Shown here: positions 9,776 through 19,984 of the stretch, one piece after another
How positions within the stretch are numbered: position 1 is the stretch's first letter
Layout of the letters: every line of letters begins with the position of its first letter
Origin: Symbiotaphrina buchneri
Lineage: Eukaryota > Ascomycota > Symbiotaphrinales > Symbiotaphrinaceae
Reading direction: 5' to 3'
Length of the DNA: 64,000 nucleotides
Assembly: GCA_001599915.1 (NCBI GenBank)
Contig: BCIG01000002.1
Span: forward strand, 372,001-436,000
Program-made: the position numbers and the translations under genes
Notes under the pieces: generated by a model
Databases searched by the model: none
What the model saw: the letters and a program-made list of their open reading frames with translations, nothing else
What the model was told of the DNA's origin: nothing

Positions 9776-11935
9776 ATGGCCGACACGGACCCTCCGAAAC
9801 CCCAATCCGCCCTCCTAGCTGCGCTTCCTCCGGCCTCAGACTATATCACATATCTCACCCTACTCGAATACAATCTTACCCGCGCCGAGCTTCCTCTTTT
9901 CCACGATATCCTCCAAGATGCCGAGCTTACGTCGAACATTGGCTGGGATCTGATACACCTGCTACTGCCATTACTTCCGGAGGCGGAGCCATGCTTGCAG
10001 GACGTTGCGCGGTTGGGCAATCCGAGAGAAGTTGTGTTGAAGATAACGGAGAGTCTGAGGGAGATAAATTGGGCTCGAAAGGAGGATGGAGAAGAAAGCG
10101 AGGGTGAGGCCGACGTGAAGGCACATACACAGGAGGATGGTAGCTCGGGAACCGAGCATACGGCTCCAGAAGATGGTCGCCCTCCAGACACCCAGCGGTC
10201 AGACTTACCAACGGCGCAGTTTATTGCGCTCCTTCATATGCTCTCGATCATCCACCTACGAATCAAGACCAAATACCCTTCCCGCTTTTTGTCCGGCACG
10301 CTTCAGGCCGTCCTTCCAACATATGCCTCTTCACCGCGAACACCCGAAATCACCACTGCGGTCCTGGATTTTATCAAGACTGTCTCTGGCCGGAAGCGAC
10401 CTCACCTGCCGCCTCGTCAAAGCAGTAGTGATGTACGTACCACGCTGGCTGCAGGTTCAAGTACAGCTGCTCCAGCCCCTGACCCGGAAGCGCACCCAGA
10501 CACCCCGTCAAAAGAAGAAGAAGCGATACAGAGACGCCTATTCCAATCATTCCTGACATACATACTCGAGGACTATATCCTGGCTCTGCCTGCCGCTGTA
10601 GGAAAACAAGTTGCCGGTCTTGCCTGGTCGAATCGCTTGCTAGAGAAGGAGCATCCAGAGAAAGTGGTCCCTTGGCGGAAGACCTACCCTCAGATATTCG
10701 CCGAGGAAGAAAGCTTAGGAAGCAGGGAAACTATAATAGGCCAAGCCCTTGCGCTGGCGCGCGATTTGGACCTAGAAAGTGCCGAACTTCTTTCAATCGT
10801 CACTGCTCCTCGGAACCTTCTCGATGACTTATCCTCGGAGGAGGAAGAGGAGGAAGCAGAGGAAGCCCAACCTCCGTCATCGCCCCAAGACATACCTCTC
10901 TCTCGAACCGGTTCCCTCTTCCTCCTCGCCGCCAGGGTAGCATCTTCTGAACTTCTCGACGCGCCATCCTCCGTCCCTCCACTATCCATCTCCCCAACCC
11001 ACCACAACATCACGCGTACCTTTATTGGGGCTACATCATCTGGTGGGCTCGGCACCGTGGGCACTGAACCCCCCGCTCTTATCGACGCCGTTCTCTTCCT
11101 CGGTCTCGTGGCCCTCTCACACAGCGGTGACCATATGCTGCTCCCACCATCATCGTCCTTTTACCAAACTGACAACGACGATGAGGAGGAATCCCTCTTC
11201 GCGAGCTACCTCCAACTCCTCGCCCTGCTGTCCGCACATACTCCTCTCCCCTCTCTCCGCTCCGCCGCACACACCCTCACCACGTCGATCCTCTTCGCGC
11301 AGCCCGACCCCAAAGCGCGGTTAGATTTTATAACCGACACGCTAGAAGACTGTCCTTTCGAGAACCTCCGCGCCGAAGCAATCGGCTGGCTTCGTGCCGA
11401 GCTCTTACGCGCCAATCCTAACCACCAAGAATCCCCGGCGGAGGAGAACCCATTCCGTGATCCCGGCACGCTAGAGACGCTCGGTAGCGTCCTATGGCCG
11501 GACTTGCGCGCAGCACTGGAACCTGTCTCAGCTGCTCTGGGCGGCTCTCCTTCGTCTCCATCATCGGGCACGGCAGCAGAGGCAATCGATGCCCTCAACG
11601 CGCTGATCCCCGCTCTGCCCACGCATCTCACCGCGCTGAACCTCCTGTATCTGATCCTCTCCTCGCCGGCACTGGCTCATCTGCGGAAGGGACTCCCTCT
11701 TGAAGCTTCTAGTGATAGACCGACCGGCGGCACGTCGGTTATTGAGAGGTTTGTACAGCCGTTGAGGAACCTCGTTGAAATGTCTGCTGTGGGCGAGGCA
11801 CTTGAGAAACTCAATTCGGGCGGTACGTTCTCGGGAGTTGATGTTCGTGCATTGCGTGCAGATTTAGCCGTGCTGGAAGCTGCTCTGGGGAGGATTGATG
11901 AAGCACTGGTAAAAGTAGAGGCTGGACATGATTGA
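9776..11935 (+). CDS. Ybp1/Ybp2-ALF4-glomulin family protein
   Basis: A single uninterrupted exon of 719 residues. The first 130 residues (SDYITYLTLLEYNLT onward) and the block IALLHMLSIIHLRIKTKYPS at about residues 150-170 match the YAP-binding/ALF4/glomulin family, an all-helical HEAT-like fold. In budding yeast, Ybp1 supports peroxide sensing by Yap1 and Ybp2 acts at the kinetochore; plant ALF4 and human glomulin bind cullin-RING ligases. Which role applies here cannot be read from sequence. Acidic low-complexity stretches occur near residues 100-140 and 355-370. Start: an in-frame ATG at 9695 would add 27 residues, but MADTDPPKP at 9776 is the family-like N-terminus and is preceded by a long pyrimidine-rich leader. 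Confidence 0.8.
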   Translation: MADTDPPKPQSALLAALPPASDYITYLTLLEYNLTRAELPLFHDILQDAELTSNIGWDLIHLLLPLLPEAEPCLQDVARLGNPREVVLKITESLREINWARKEDGEESEGEADVKAHTQEDGSSGTEHTAPEDGRPPDTQRSDLPTAQFIALLHMLSIIHLRIKTKYPSRFLSGTLQAVLPTYASSPRTPEITTAVLDFIKTVSGRKRPHLPPRQSSSDVRTTLAAGSSTAAPAPDPEAHPDTPSKEEEAIQRRLFQSFLTYILEDYILALPAAVGKQVAGLAWSNRLLEKEHPEKVVPWRKTYPQIFAEEESLGSRETIIGQALALARDLDLESAELLSIVTAPRNLLDDLSSEEEEEEAEEAQPPSSPQDIPLSRTGSLFLLAARVASSELLDAPSSVPPLSISPTHHNITRTFIGATSSGGLGTVGTEPPALIDAVLFLGLVALSHSGDHMLLPPSSSFYQTDNDDEEESLFASYLQLLALLSAHTPLPSLRSAAHTLTTSILFAQPDPKARLDFITDTLEDCPFENLRAEAIGWLRAELLRANPNHQESPAEENPFRDPGTLETLGSVLWPDLRAALEPVSAALGGSPSSPSSGTAAEAIDALNALIPALPTHLTALNLLYLILSSPALAHLRKGLPLEASSDRPTGGTSVIERFVQPLRNLVEMSAVGEALEKLNSGGTFSGVDVRALRADLAVLEAALGRIDEALVKVEAGHD

Positions 11936-12433
11936 GATGGGTAGATCGGCGGCAAATGTCTGTCCAGGCCAGTACTGGTGATCTTATGGAAGCCGTGGAC
12001 TAGTTCTTACAAGCCACATATTAGCATGAAAGTTGGCATAAACTGTTCCAATTCAATGAATGGATCTATCTGATGCTGTAATACTGCGTTGTTGCAGTGG
12101 GAGCATTAAGGCCAAGCAATGTGAACGCGAAGGAACAACTTTTGGACCAAAACGCATCATGAAGCAATCTGAACCACGCATCTCAATGCCTGTGGGGCGC
12201 CAAATTCGCCGTGTTTTTCTGGCTTTTGATATCTGTGAAACCAAGGAGCAAAACTGCATGAGAAGAGGACTTTTTATGGAACCAATGCAATATCTAAGCA
12301 AGCTGCAGCAATGCCAACGCGGCATGTTCAAGGCATGAAACGCATAGCAAGGAAAGAACTAGAATTCCACGGAAGTGTGCCGAAGCAGCATTCCTCTCTT
12401 GGTCCGATTAGGACCTCCGGCGGCCTTCACCCT
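11936..12433. other. Convergent 3' region
   Basis: This lies between the convergent Ybp-family and C2H2 genes and should hold both 3' untranslated regions. I see no gene or repeat. Confidence 0.5.
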
Positions 12434-14141
12434 CTACCATGCAACGTCCTGGTCCAGATTAAGCTCAAGGGCTTTCTTGAGACGGGCATCATCCCTGCCA
12501 CCAGTTCCACGAGCGGCCTCGTACGCCAGCGTGCCGTCTTCCAGCTGCCCGATGGCCTGGATCATACCACCGGTCACGTGGTCTACGGCTTGCTCGAATG
12601 CCTCGGAGGTCTTGATACGGCAGCGCGTGGAGTACGATTCGATATGCCCAACCAGTGCAGAGGTGGTCTTGAAGATCTTCAGGCAAGAGGGGCAACTATC
12701 AGCGGTCAGTAGGTTGTTCTAGGGGCAGCTGGGTCTGACTGCTGCGAAAGGGAGAACATTTCAGAGTGTTGGGAACGCATACCGAATAGACTCAGGCATA
12801 TGACCAGGGGACTTTAGATGCTTTGTGAAGATATCCTCGTTCTCAAAGCGTTTCCTGTTTTGATGGTTGGTGATCACCTTGGCTTTGCATAGCTACTACT
12901 AATCCCAGAACTTACCTGCAGCGCGGAAAAGGGCAAACGTATGTTTTCAGAGCATAGTCATAGAACCTCCTGCCTGTGGGCTGGTTCTGTGTGATTCCCG
13001 GGGCCCAGTCCTCCAGCTGCAATGCATTTTTGCCGGCATTTTCGATGATCATGCGAATCTCCTCCTCTTCGGTAAGACGCGCAAGGTACTCGCGAGTGAC
13101 TGGCGTTGGTTTTGCATCGGGAAAAAGCTTTGTCGTGGAGGGACCCTCAGTATTGCCCCAGGCCTTTGGCTGCTTCTCGATCGAAAGTGTGCTGATGCCA
13201 GTGACGAGAGCTTTGGTATCCACTGGTCTCTTGACTTCTTTAGTGCCGAGCTAAGGGAAGTCTTCAGCATCTTTAGGCTTCTCAACTTTCTTTGATTGCT
13301 TCCGCTTCTCCGTGAAACCCATGACATCTCTGTTTAGCAACACTCCACCGCCCTCTGCATCGTCATCATCGGAAAATTCTTCCAGGAAGTTCTGGACGCT
13401 CTCTCCTCGCTCTGATCCCGCCGTACTGGACTTGTAGCTGGACTTCAGATATGATCCCAGGCGCAGTTTCGTTTTGGGCCCATCGGCAACGCTGGTACCA
13501 GTAGTGGATGTTCCCCCTCCAGCGCTGCCATTTAGACGTTCATTGTCTTCATGGAACGACTCAGGATCTTCCAAGGCGCGCTTGACCAGTTCCTTGTGTG
13601 CGCGGCGAAGCTCGACTTCATTCTTACCGATTCCAAGGCATCTGCCATGCTCGATGTGGGCCATGTAAGCTGCGGCACGAGTGAAGATCTCGGTGCAACC
13701 CATGCAACGGATCTTCTGGGCCGCGGCGTGGAACTGTGCAGCAATCAAGTCAGTGCCTTTGTAAATCCAAAAGCAAACAGCTGGATTTGAGATAGAATGA
13801 GATGGGGATGAGGTAGAAGGACAAACCAGCTTTTCATGCCTATCACGGCCCGACTCAGACTTGAAGTCATCTCCGCAGACGCGGCAACAGACGTGCCTTG
13901 AACTTGTGATTTTGTGAAACAAGAAAGCCTCATCATCCGGGAAGTCGAGGTCGCAGAGTTTGCAGTAGTCGTGAGAGTCAGCGTTGATCTTATGGTGCCT
14001 AAGGTCTTCGGCGGTGGTGAAAGCGGACTTGCAGTTCTCCCAAGGGCATTTGAAGCTGGATTTGGTCCCCTTTGCTGTATAGCCTCTCCCTTCCTTGACA
14101 TTTGCCGCAGGCTCCTGCTTGGTTAGAGTAGTGCCTGCCAT
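12434..14141 (-). CDS. C2H2 zinc-finger protein with an in-frame TAG
   Basis: Conserved fungal zinc-finger protein of unknown targets. Exons are 14141-13827, 13733-12916, 12854-12783 and 12695-12434; all phases agree. Fingers or half-fingers in order: FKCPWENCKSAF, YCKLCDLDF, CCRVCGDDF, IRCMGCTEIF, then after a linker YVCPFPRCRKRF and CPSCLKIF near the C-terminus. The oddity is a TAG codon at 13253-13251 inside exon 2. The frame stays open and protein-like on both sides (KPKDAEDFP, stop, LGTKEVKRPVDTKALVTG). As it stands, translation would lose the last two fingers. Explanations are a nonsense substitution, a base error, readthrough, or an unusual 57-nt intron (13287-13231, donor GTTGAG). The first intron (93 nt) is also free of stops. 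Confidence 0.75.
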
Positions 14142-14765
14142 GTTGGTCAAATCGGAAGGCGATGACTCGACAGGAACTGTTGCTACGGAAGCTTGTTGTG
14201 CATGGATGTGTAAGGCGAACACCAGTTGGGTTCTCGGTGCAGGGAAGTTTGATAGGAGGGGAGTAGTTGGTTGGGAGAAAGGTAAGGATCAGGCGAAAGG
14301 TATTTATACTGCGGGGTGGCCGAGAAGTGAAAGGTCCAAGGTTCAAAAGTGATATTCACGGTGTTCACCTGGCAACAGCCTTTGCTCGTGTTGGTGTCTC
14401 AGCCAGACGGGAAGTCAGAGACGTCCCAGTTATACCGAGGAGGCCGGAAATGTCTCACTCGGCTACAGCCCTGAGTCTACCTTACGAGTATAGCACTAGA
14501 TATAAGCATACTGAGATCTGAATGGCAGTTTTGTTCAGTAATTTTGTTTTATTTTCATCTGAAATGTCCCGTATCAGGCTTCACCGCCAAAGGGAGACCC
14601 GAACGATGACTTGTAAGAGATTCCGACCACCTGAAGCTTCAACATCCTCGCTTTATTGCAGTGATATGGTATCCCCTTGGCCAAGATGACAAAATCAACC
14701 AACCGCTTTCCCCTGCTGCTGGATCATGGAAGCCAGAGGGCATGCCTCCAACGACGCCCAAAAGT
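14142..14765. other. Intergenic
   Basis: Promoter side of the C2H2 gene and 3' side of the small gene ending at 14766. No gene was seen. Confidence 0.5.
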
Positions 14766-15204
14766 TTAATTCTCCTGTGCCTTCCTGCAGCTTAGAGTCT
14801 TCAGCATACGTCGGATCCACTTGACTTTAGCTGCACTCTTAGAAGTATCGCTCTTAGAAGCCTCGCTTTTAGAACCCGCACTTTCAGAAACGGCTTCCTG
14901 CTGGTGCTGCTCAACCCATTCCTCCGTAGCCGCGTGGTCGTATGTTGGCAGAGGCCTCACTTGACGATCCAGAGTCTCGCTCAGTCCAGGTTGACTATAG
15001 ACACTGCACGCTATATTAGTAGCTTATCCGTAGCTGGAAACGTACTACATACGATCTGGTATCGTTGGTCTCGAAAGTTGGGAAGATGGAGCTGACACGG
15101 CGAATGGTGCAACGAGGGTTGAGGTAGTCTGTTGATTCGCACTGGATCTGAGGGCTGTCCAAAGCCCAGAAATTCCGAGAACCGGAGTCGCTCATTTCCT
15201 GCAT
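14766..15204 (-). CDS. Small hypothetical protein, basic C-terminus
   Basis: I do not recognise this protein. Exon 1 (15204-15053) starts MQEMSDSGSRNFWALDSPQI; a second ATG three codons in may be the real start. A 49-nt intron with donor GTATGT, branch CTAAT and acceptor GCAG leads to exon 2 (15003-14766). The phase-matched join gives 129 residues. The centre contains VYSQPGLSETLDRQVRPLP and a Ser/Lys-rich stretch; the end is basic (KVKWIRRMLKTLSCRK). There is no signal peptide or membrane segment. A good intron and a continuous frame argue for a real gene, but no family supports it. A second small gene of similar make-up lies 1 kb upstream on the same strand. Confidence 0.5.
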
Positions 15205-16176
15205 CGGACGAAGCGGACCTGCAGAGCTTCTTATTGTTTGGTATCGCTCTGAGATACTATGTCGATGTCAGTGCCCGGTCTGTGAATCCATCAGGTATCC
15301 TGAGCGATACGGTCGATGTAAGACTTACGTAGAATACTTGCAACTTAGGGGATTGAGAGGCTTTGGAAGTCTAAGAAGTCATCAATTCAGGTTCAGGAAC
15401 TGCTGGAGGAGAGGTTTCTCATCCGAAGTTTGTTCATGGTTCATTCACTGAACTTCTAATCACTGGCCTGCTGGTTTGCATAAGCGGAGATTCTTCGCGG
15501 TGCACAGCAATGCATTTGCACCAAATGCATTTGCTCAATTTTGGCGCAAACAACAGCATTTTCAAGGGATATGTACTCGTTCTTGCCCATTATTACAGTT
15601 GTAGCAAACTATGGGCATGGGAGCTTCATGATAGGGGTCATTAAGGGGCTACAGCTTACTCAGCAATCTGTACAGGGAAGTCCCGTCTCAAGGTGATGAA
15701 GCATGGGTCACACATACCACTTCACATTTCACCTCAGCTTGTCTTCCACGCTTGATCTTTTCGTGTTTTACAGTCTGCCGGCATTCTTATCTGCTTGAAA
15801 GGTCGTGAAGGCACGCAGTTTGCGGCCAGATTTCACATTCTGAAAGTCACTGCGTACAAGCAATGACTCCTGAGCCAGGCGAAGCAAACTGGTTCTGCAA
15901 ATCTGAAAACAAAAGAAAAACCCACAAAAACAAAAAGAAAAAAGCAAAAACTCCCAAAACGCCCGAAACTCCCAAACTCCAGAAACTCCCTAGTATGAAT
16001 CAGCTGAGAGTGCTTAGAAGGGAAAGTGGACGCACTTACCATGGATCCCGCGGCAGACCCGCGCAGGACATCACCACCATAACATGAACACCAGCCAGGC
16101 TACCAACGTCAGTCATCAAGATCCTTTTGTTTCCATGTGAAATCACAAACCTGCTTCCATGGCTCTACCAGCCGAT
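15205..16176. other. Intergenic, with A-rich tract
   Basis: No gene was seen. A purine-poor but A-rich tract at about 15900-15990 contains several AAACTCCC-like units. A short direct repeat AATGCATTTGC occurs twice near 15509-15535. Confidence 0.45.
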
Positions 16177-16682
16177 CTAACGTCGGCGGCGAATCTTATT
16201 CTTCAATTTGTTCCAGAAGTCGTGAAGACGTTGCTTGAATTTGCGGCTCTTTTGGCCGTCTTGAGTAGGCGCAGGCCTCTCCATCTCCCTCTCCTCCGTC
16301 TCCCTCCTCTCTCTCATCCCTCCAACGGTGAGCCCGCCTTGCAAGCCCTCACGGAGGACAGCCCGCTCTGCACTCCTGACCCTCTGGCCAATTCGGACCC
16401 CATCTTCGTCCAGGGCGTCCATGACCCGGAGGTCAAGTCCCCCACTTGGCTGTTCCGTCACTTGTATGGACGTGCAGAGCAGGCTGTCCGCCGCAGGCAA
16501 CGGAATCATCGGTCCTTCGACCTGTAGTCGGTCGAAGCCGGGCCGGTAGTCGGCCGGCACGGAGTCCGGGTCGAGGGCTGCAGAGGGTTGCTTTCAGTAT
16601 TATGTTTATGATGGAATACAGCACTGTGGATGGGCTTACCTGGGAATGCACCCTCTCTGACTGGTTCATGGGCCCGCTCCAT
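16177..16682 (-). CDS. Small hypothetical protein, Arg/Lys-rich C-terminus
   Basis: I do not recognise this protein. Exon 1 (16682-16640) encodes MERAHEPVREGAFP; a 62-nt intron with a perfect GTAAGC donor and CTGCAG acceptor leads to exon 2 (16577-16177), giving 147 residues. The middle reads DYRPGFDRLQVEGPMIPLP and GGLDLRVMDALDEDGVRIG; the tail KFKQRLHDFWNKLKNKIRRR is strongly basic and amphipathic. The layout (short first exon, acidic or neutral middle, basic Trp-containing helix at the end) resembles the small gene 1 kb downstream, although I see no clear sequence identity. There is no signal peptide. Confidence 0.5.
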
Positions 16683-16753
16683 GACGTTGCCGTCTGGGCA
16701 CGGGTGGTGCTTTTTGTGGGAGGTGAGAAGCTTTGTGGGAAGTTTAAATAGTT

Positions 16754-16945
16754 GGTCGGCGGACGACTAAGCGCTCTTGCTGGTACTGGTGGACAGAGAA
16801 ACTAGGTTCGCTGACTCGGCGACGACGTGAGGGTGTTGACGACAGAAGAGCGGCCGGCGGACGACTAATCGATCTGATACTGGACGACAGGGAGAAGTCT
16901 TGCTGACTCGGCGACTTGAAGGACGTGACGATAGGAGACAGTGCT
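16754..16945. repeat. Degenerate direct duplication, ~98-bp period
   Basis: The block CGGCGGACGACTAA occurs at about 16757 and 16855. GCTGACTCGGCGAC occurs at 16810-16823 and 16902-16915. The intervening bases are related but diverged, so this looks like an old tandem duplication just upstream of the small gene starting at 16682. Confidence 0.6.
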
Positions 16946-17075
16946 CGACGATATCAGATGCTGGGACGATACAAGATGCTCGACGATACAAGATGCTTGA
17001 CGATACGAGATGCTCGATGGTACAAGATGCTTGACGATACAAGATGCTCAAGGATACGAGATGTTCAACGATCTG
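16945..17075. repeat. 17-bp minisatellite, about seven copies
   Basis: Tandem copies of a unit close to GACGATACAAGATGCTC follow one another, with substitutions such as GATACGAG, GATGGTAC and TGCTT/TGCTC. The array directly follows the ~98-bp duplication and may have grown from the related GACGATAGGAGACAGTGCTC sequence at its left edge. Confidence 0.75.
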
Positions 17076-17793
17076 TACAGTGAATGGAAGTTACAGTTTC
17101 ACCAAATTCCACCCAAAACTGCCTAGCTGCACATGGGCAAGAGCTGCCGGATGATATTGATATATCATATCATTATGTGCTCCTGGCTACAGTATTTCAT
17201 ACTGGTTATCCTGGTGATAGCACATCCATGTGCTGCAAAGTCGCTGGGTGCCAGGGAGGAAACGAGGTCATCTTGTTCCTACACTCCTCTATCTATCGGG
17301 CACATTTCTAGTCACTATGATTGATCCATTATTCTGTAGGCATTCCCTGCTTTCTCTATTCGCACGGCTTAAGATTCTCATAGCAAATATGGAGAGTGCG
17401 CTCTCACGGTGTTGTCTTTTGGACGTTATGTGGTCGCTTGTATCCTGGATAAAGACAGTCTGTGAGGAGTCCAACTGGCAATTGATTAGCTTTATGCACG
17501 ATCTTTCTACTACTAACAGACACATTCTGGCCAAGGGTCTATGCATAGCTTCTCCCCCACACGTTGATGATAAGCGGGGCCACGGACGGAATCACACAGC
17601 TATACTACAGACAAATGAGCCCTCAGTCGTCTTATGTGCTTCCACGAAGGGCTGTACTTCCGGCACAAACATTGGTCATGCAGCAGGTAGACAAGACGGT
17701 CTGCAAAACTCTGTATCATGTGATTTTCCATGGATTCGGGCTATCTCTTGTATATACCTGCAACATAGATATGCAAATCCCCGCTTCGCCCCA

Positions 17794-18532
17794 TTAGAAG
17801 CGTGTGTATGGGAGCCTGCCGATCATCAGCATCAATGTCATGGAGCAGGGCAGTAAACCGCCATGGAAAAAGAAGACAAGCACAGCAGACTCACCACTTG
17901 CCCCTAAGCGTGATAACCGCCCACTTATTCCCATCCTTATCCGTCTCCTTCTCAACCTTCGTGCTGAACGAGATCGCACTCATAATGCCATCACCAAACT
18001 TCTCATTCAACACCGCCTTATACGCATAGCCATAGTTCTGCACAATCTCATACAAGCGGTAGATCAGCGGCTCCTTGGGCGGCATGTCCATGGTGCGGCC
18101 ACGGTCCGGCCAGCCCTGCAGCTGCGCCTCCAGCGTCTCGGCCGGCACGTCCAGCAGCTTGGATAGCGCCGTGATGTCCTCGGGCGACGCCTGCGCTTGC
18201 CCGTAGAAGATGGCCGCGCAGGCTACTTCCTCCCGCCCGAGTGCAGAGGCGATATCGGCGAATGTCAGCTTCTTGGCGGCTTTGGCGTCGAAGAGCGTGA
18301 GTGAGGATTGTGGGAGGCGGGGCCGGAGAGAGGTCTAAGAGAGTGAGGAGTTAGTGTTGCTTCCGATTGCTCCGATTGCTCCTGGAAAACATACATCCAG
18401 CGTCGCGATCTTGCTTCCGGTCGACATGGCTGCTACTTGCTGGAAGGGCAGCAACGGCAATTGAGTTGCTCTGAGAAAGGTGGTGCGGGGAATTGCGCGG
18501 GCGGAAATTGCCAATGCACGAGGAGCGGCCAT
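17794..18532 (-). CDS. cynS: Cyanate hydratase (cyanase), with N-terminal extension
   Basis: Cyanase converts cyanate and bicarbonate to ammonia and CO2. Three exons (18532-18395, 18334-17895, 17815-17794) join in phase to 199 residues. The core matches fungal cyanases: an N-terminal helical part with [20 protein letters not shown], then the conserved catalytic domain [18 protein letters not shown] and [14 protein letters not shown], ending in GKWLPYTRF, the last six residues of which come from a 22-nt exon. A second in-frame ATG at 18427 ([11 protein letters not shown]) gives the usual 164-residue enzyme. The upstream 35 residues ([20 protein letters not shown] onward) are rich in Arg, Ala and Ser, lack acidic residues and look like a mitochondrial presequence. 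Both ATGs have good context. Confidence 0.93.
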
Positions 18533-19778
18533 GGCGATTATATACGGAGTACAGCAACTTTCTAGGAGCGCGGCCACTCAAGTCTAGATAGATGCTGACA
18601 GGGCATATCAGATCTGGACTCGTTTTAAACTGCCGTCGGAAGCTCCGTACTGCGTCATCCGGGGGAAGCTTTGGTGGGGCACCGCCTATTCAGTATGCCG
18701 CACCCCTGATGATACGCTCTTTGGAATACACAAAAATCAACAGACTTCCTCTGAACCTCCATCACTGCTTGCATTACTTTTACGTTTACCGGTAATAAGT
18801 CCAAATGCCCTCAGACAAATAATTCAGAAGGGCCTCTTGTCTTCCCGCTCAAGCCAATGAAACTTAAGATCAGGCCATGCTGACACACCCATTGCGGGGT
18901 TTCGCGCCTTTCCCAGTTTGGACTAGCTTCCGGTCATTCTACCGCGGCCCGTCTTTGACGACTCGCCCAACACCAACAACAATATTAAGCAGAACAATAC
19001 AAAAAAATTCAAGTACGAAGTATGCCTACCATGTCGGTTGCTTGCATTATCCACAGAGAATAGGCAGAAGAAAGGTTCTTCTTGGCCGGTGCCTGCGGAA
19101 ACCCGTGATCGATGTTGAATATATGGATTTGCTAGCCCTGAACCTGCATCGCCGAGTAATGACCATCTCAGCATCGTTTCATATTGATCATCAGGGTCAT
19201 GCAGTCAATGATCGAACCAGCACCACAAGCATTTTGAAATGATTCAAACCTGCTCTTTTGCTCATGGATGCTCCTTTCATGCTAATTGACGTGATTTGTT
19301 CCCTTTGCAGCGGCCTACCATTGATGCCATGTCGAGGAAGATGAATGCAAAGTCATCCGTACCTACCCAGTCCCAAATTTTCTTTGCTTTAACAAGGAGA
19401 GCTTATGCACGACCAGAGGCGTTCAAGGGTCTGATGCTCAGTCTTTGCCTGGATGACAGCATCAGAGTACAATACTAAGGGTGGAACAAGCAACAATATC
19501 AGACCGGCAGTCCAGTGCCGAGTTGATCCATTCAGAATGTCAAATCCGTCCAGATGCTCACTTATTGCATCTCAAGTCCCTTGTGAATTAATTGAACTCT
19601 TTGATGAGATGCAAAGCAGGTCTTTCATATCTTCTTTCCTCTGTTCTGGCTTTGCTTGACGACGGAAGACTTAGCGACGACACCATTCACTCTTGAGCTT
19701 GGTCTACTGACAGTCGCCGACAACAAAACATCGCACCACAATAGCAACAACTGTCAATTGGACCTGCCACTTCGACGG

Positions 19779-19786
19779 CATAAATA
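19779..19786 (+). promoter_or_regulatory. TATA-like box of the CaaX-peptide gene
   Basis: CATAAATA lies about 30 bp ahead of the start of a long CT-rich leader and about 200 bp before the ATG at 19985. The assignment is by position and sequence only. Confidence 0.4.
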
Positions 19787-19870
19787 CCACTCTCCTTCCC
19801 CTCATCTTCGACTTTCCTCCTCACCAACACTACACTCTTCAATTCAAACACTCGCTATCAAAAGCTTTCA

Positions 19871-19947
19871 GTATGTCCCACCCTCACCACCCTCTGTTTC
19901 TGCATACTTCAACAACAACCTTACTGACATACTTTCTCCCGCAACAG
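19871..19947 (+). other. Probable 5' UTR intron of the CaaX-peptide gene
   Basis: GTATGT donor at 19871, CTGAC branch near 19924, pyrimidine tract and CAACAG acceptor ending at 19947, 37 bp before the ATG. All splice signals are close to consensus. Confidence 0.6.
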
Positions 19948-19984
19948 GTCAACCGACTACCAAACCAAAACCAAACCAAACACA

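Larger units (their letters stand above)
16683..17793. other. Intergenic with repeats
   Basis: No convincing gene. The proximal part holds a degenerate ~98-bp duplication and a 17-bp minisatellite (listed separately). The plus-strand open frame from 17230 to 17856 has no family features and runs into the cyanase 3' exon. Confidence 0.45.
18533..19984. other. Intergenic and promoter/leader of the CaaX gene
   Basis: No gene was seen between 18533 and about 19700. From about 19690 the sequence becomes CA- and CT-rich, as in leaders of strongly expressed fungal genes, and holds a TATA-like box and a 5' UTR intron for the CaaX-peptide gene. Confidence 0.5.

Noticed and set aside
13734-13826. Retained coding sequence in the first intron of the C2H2 gene
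   Set aside because: The 93-nt segment has no stop and is a multiple of three, but it has a GTTTGT donor and GCACAG acceptor and interrupts the finger-to-finger sequence with hydrophobic non-family residues, so splicing is preferred.
17230-17856. 208-codon plus-strand open frame between the minisatellite and cyanase
   Set aside because: No family features, overlaps the last cyanase exon on the opposite strand, has no ATG-based homologous start and reads as random composition.
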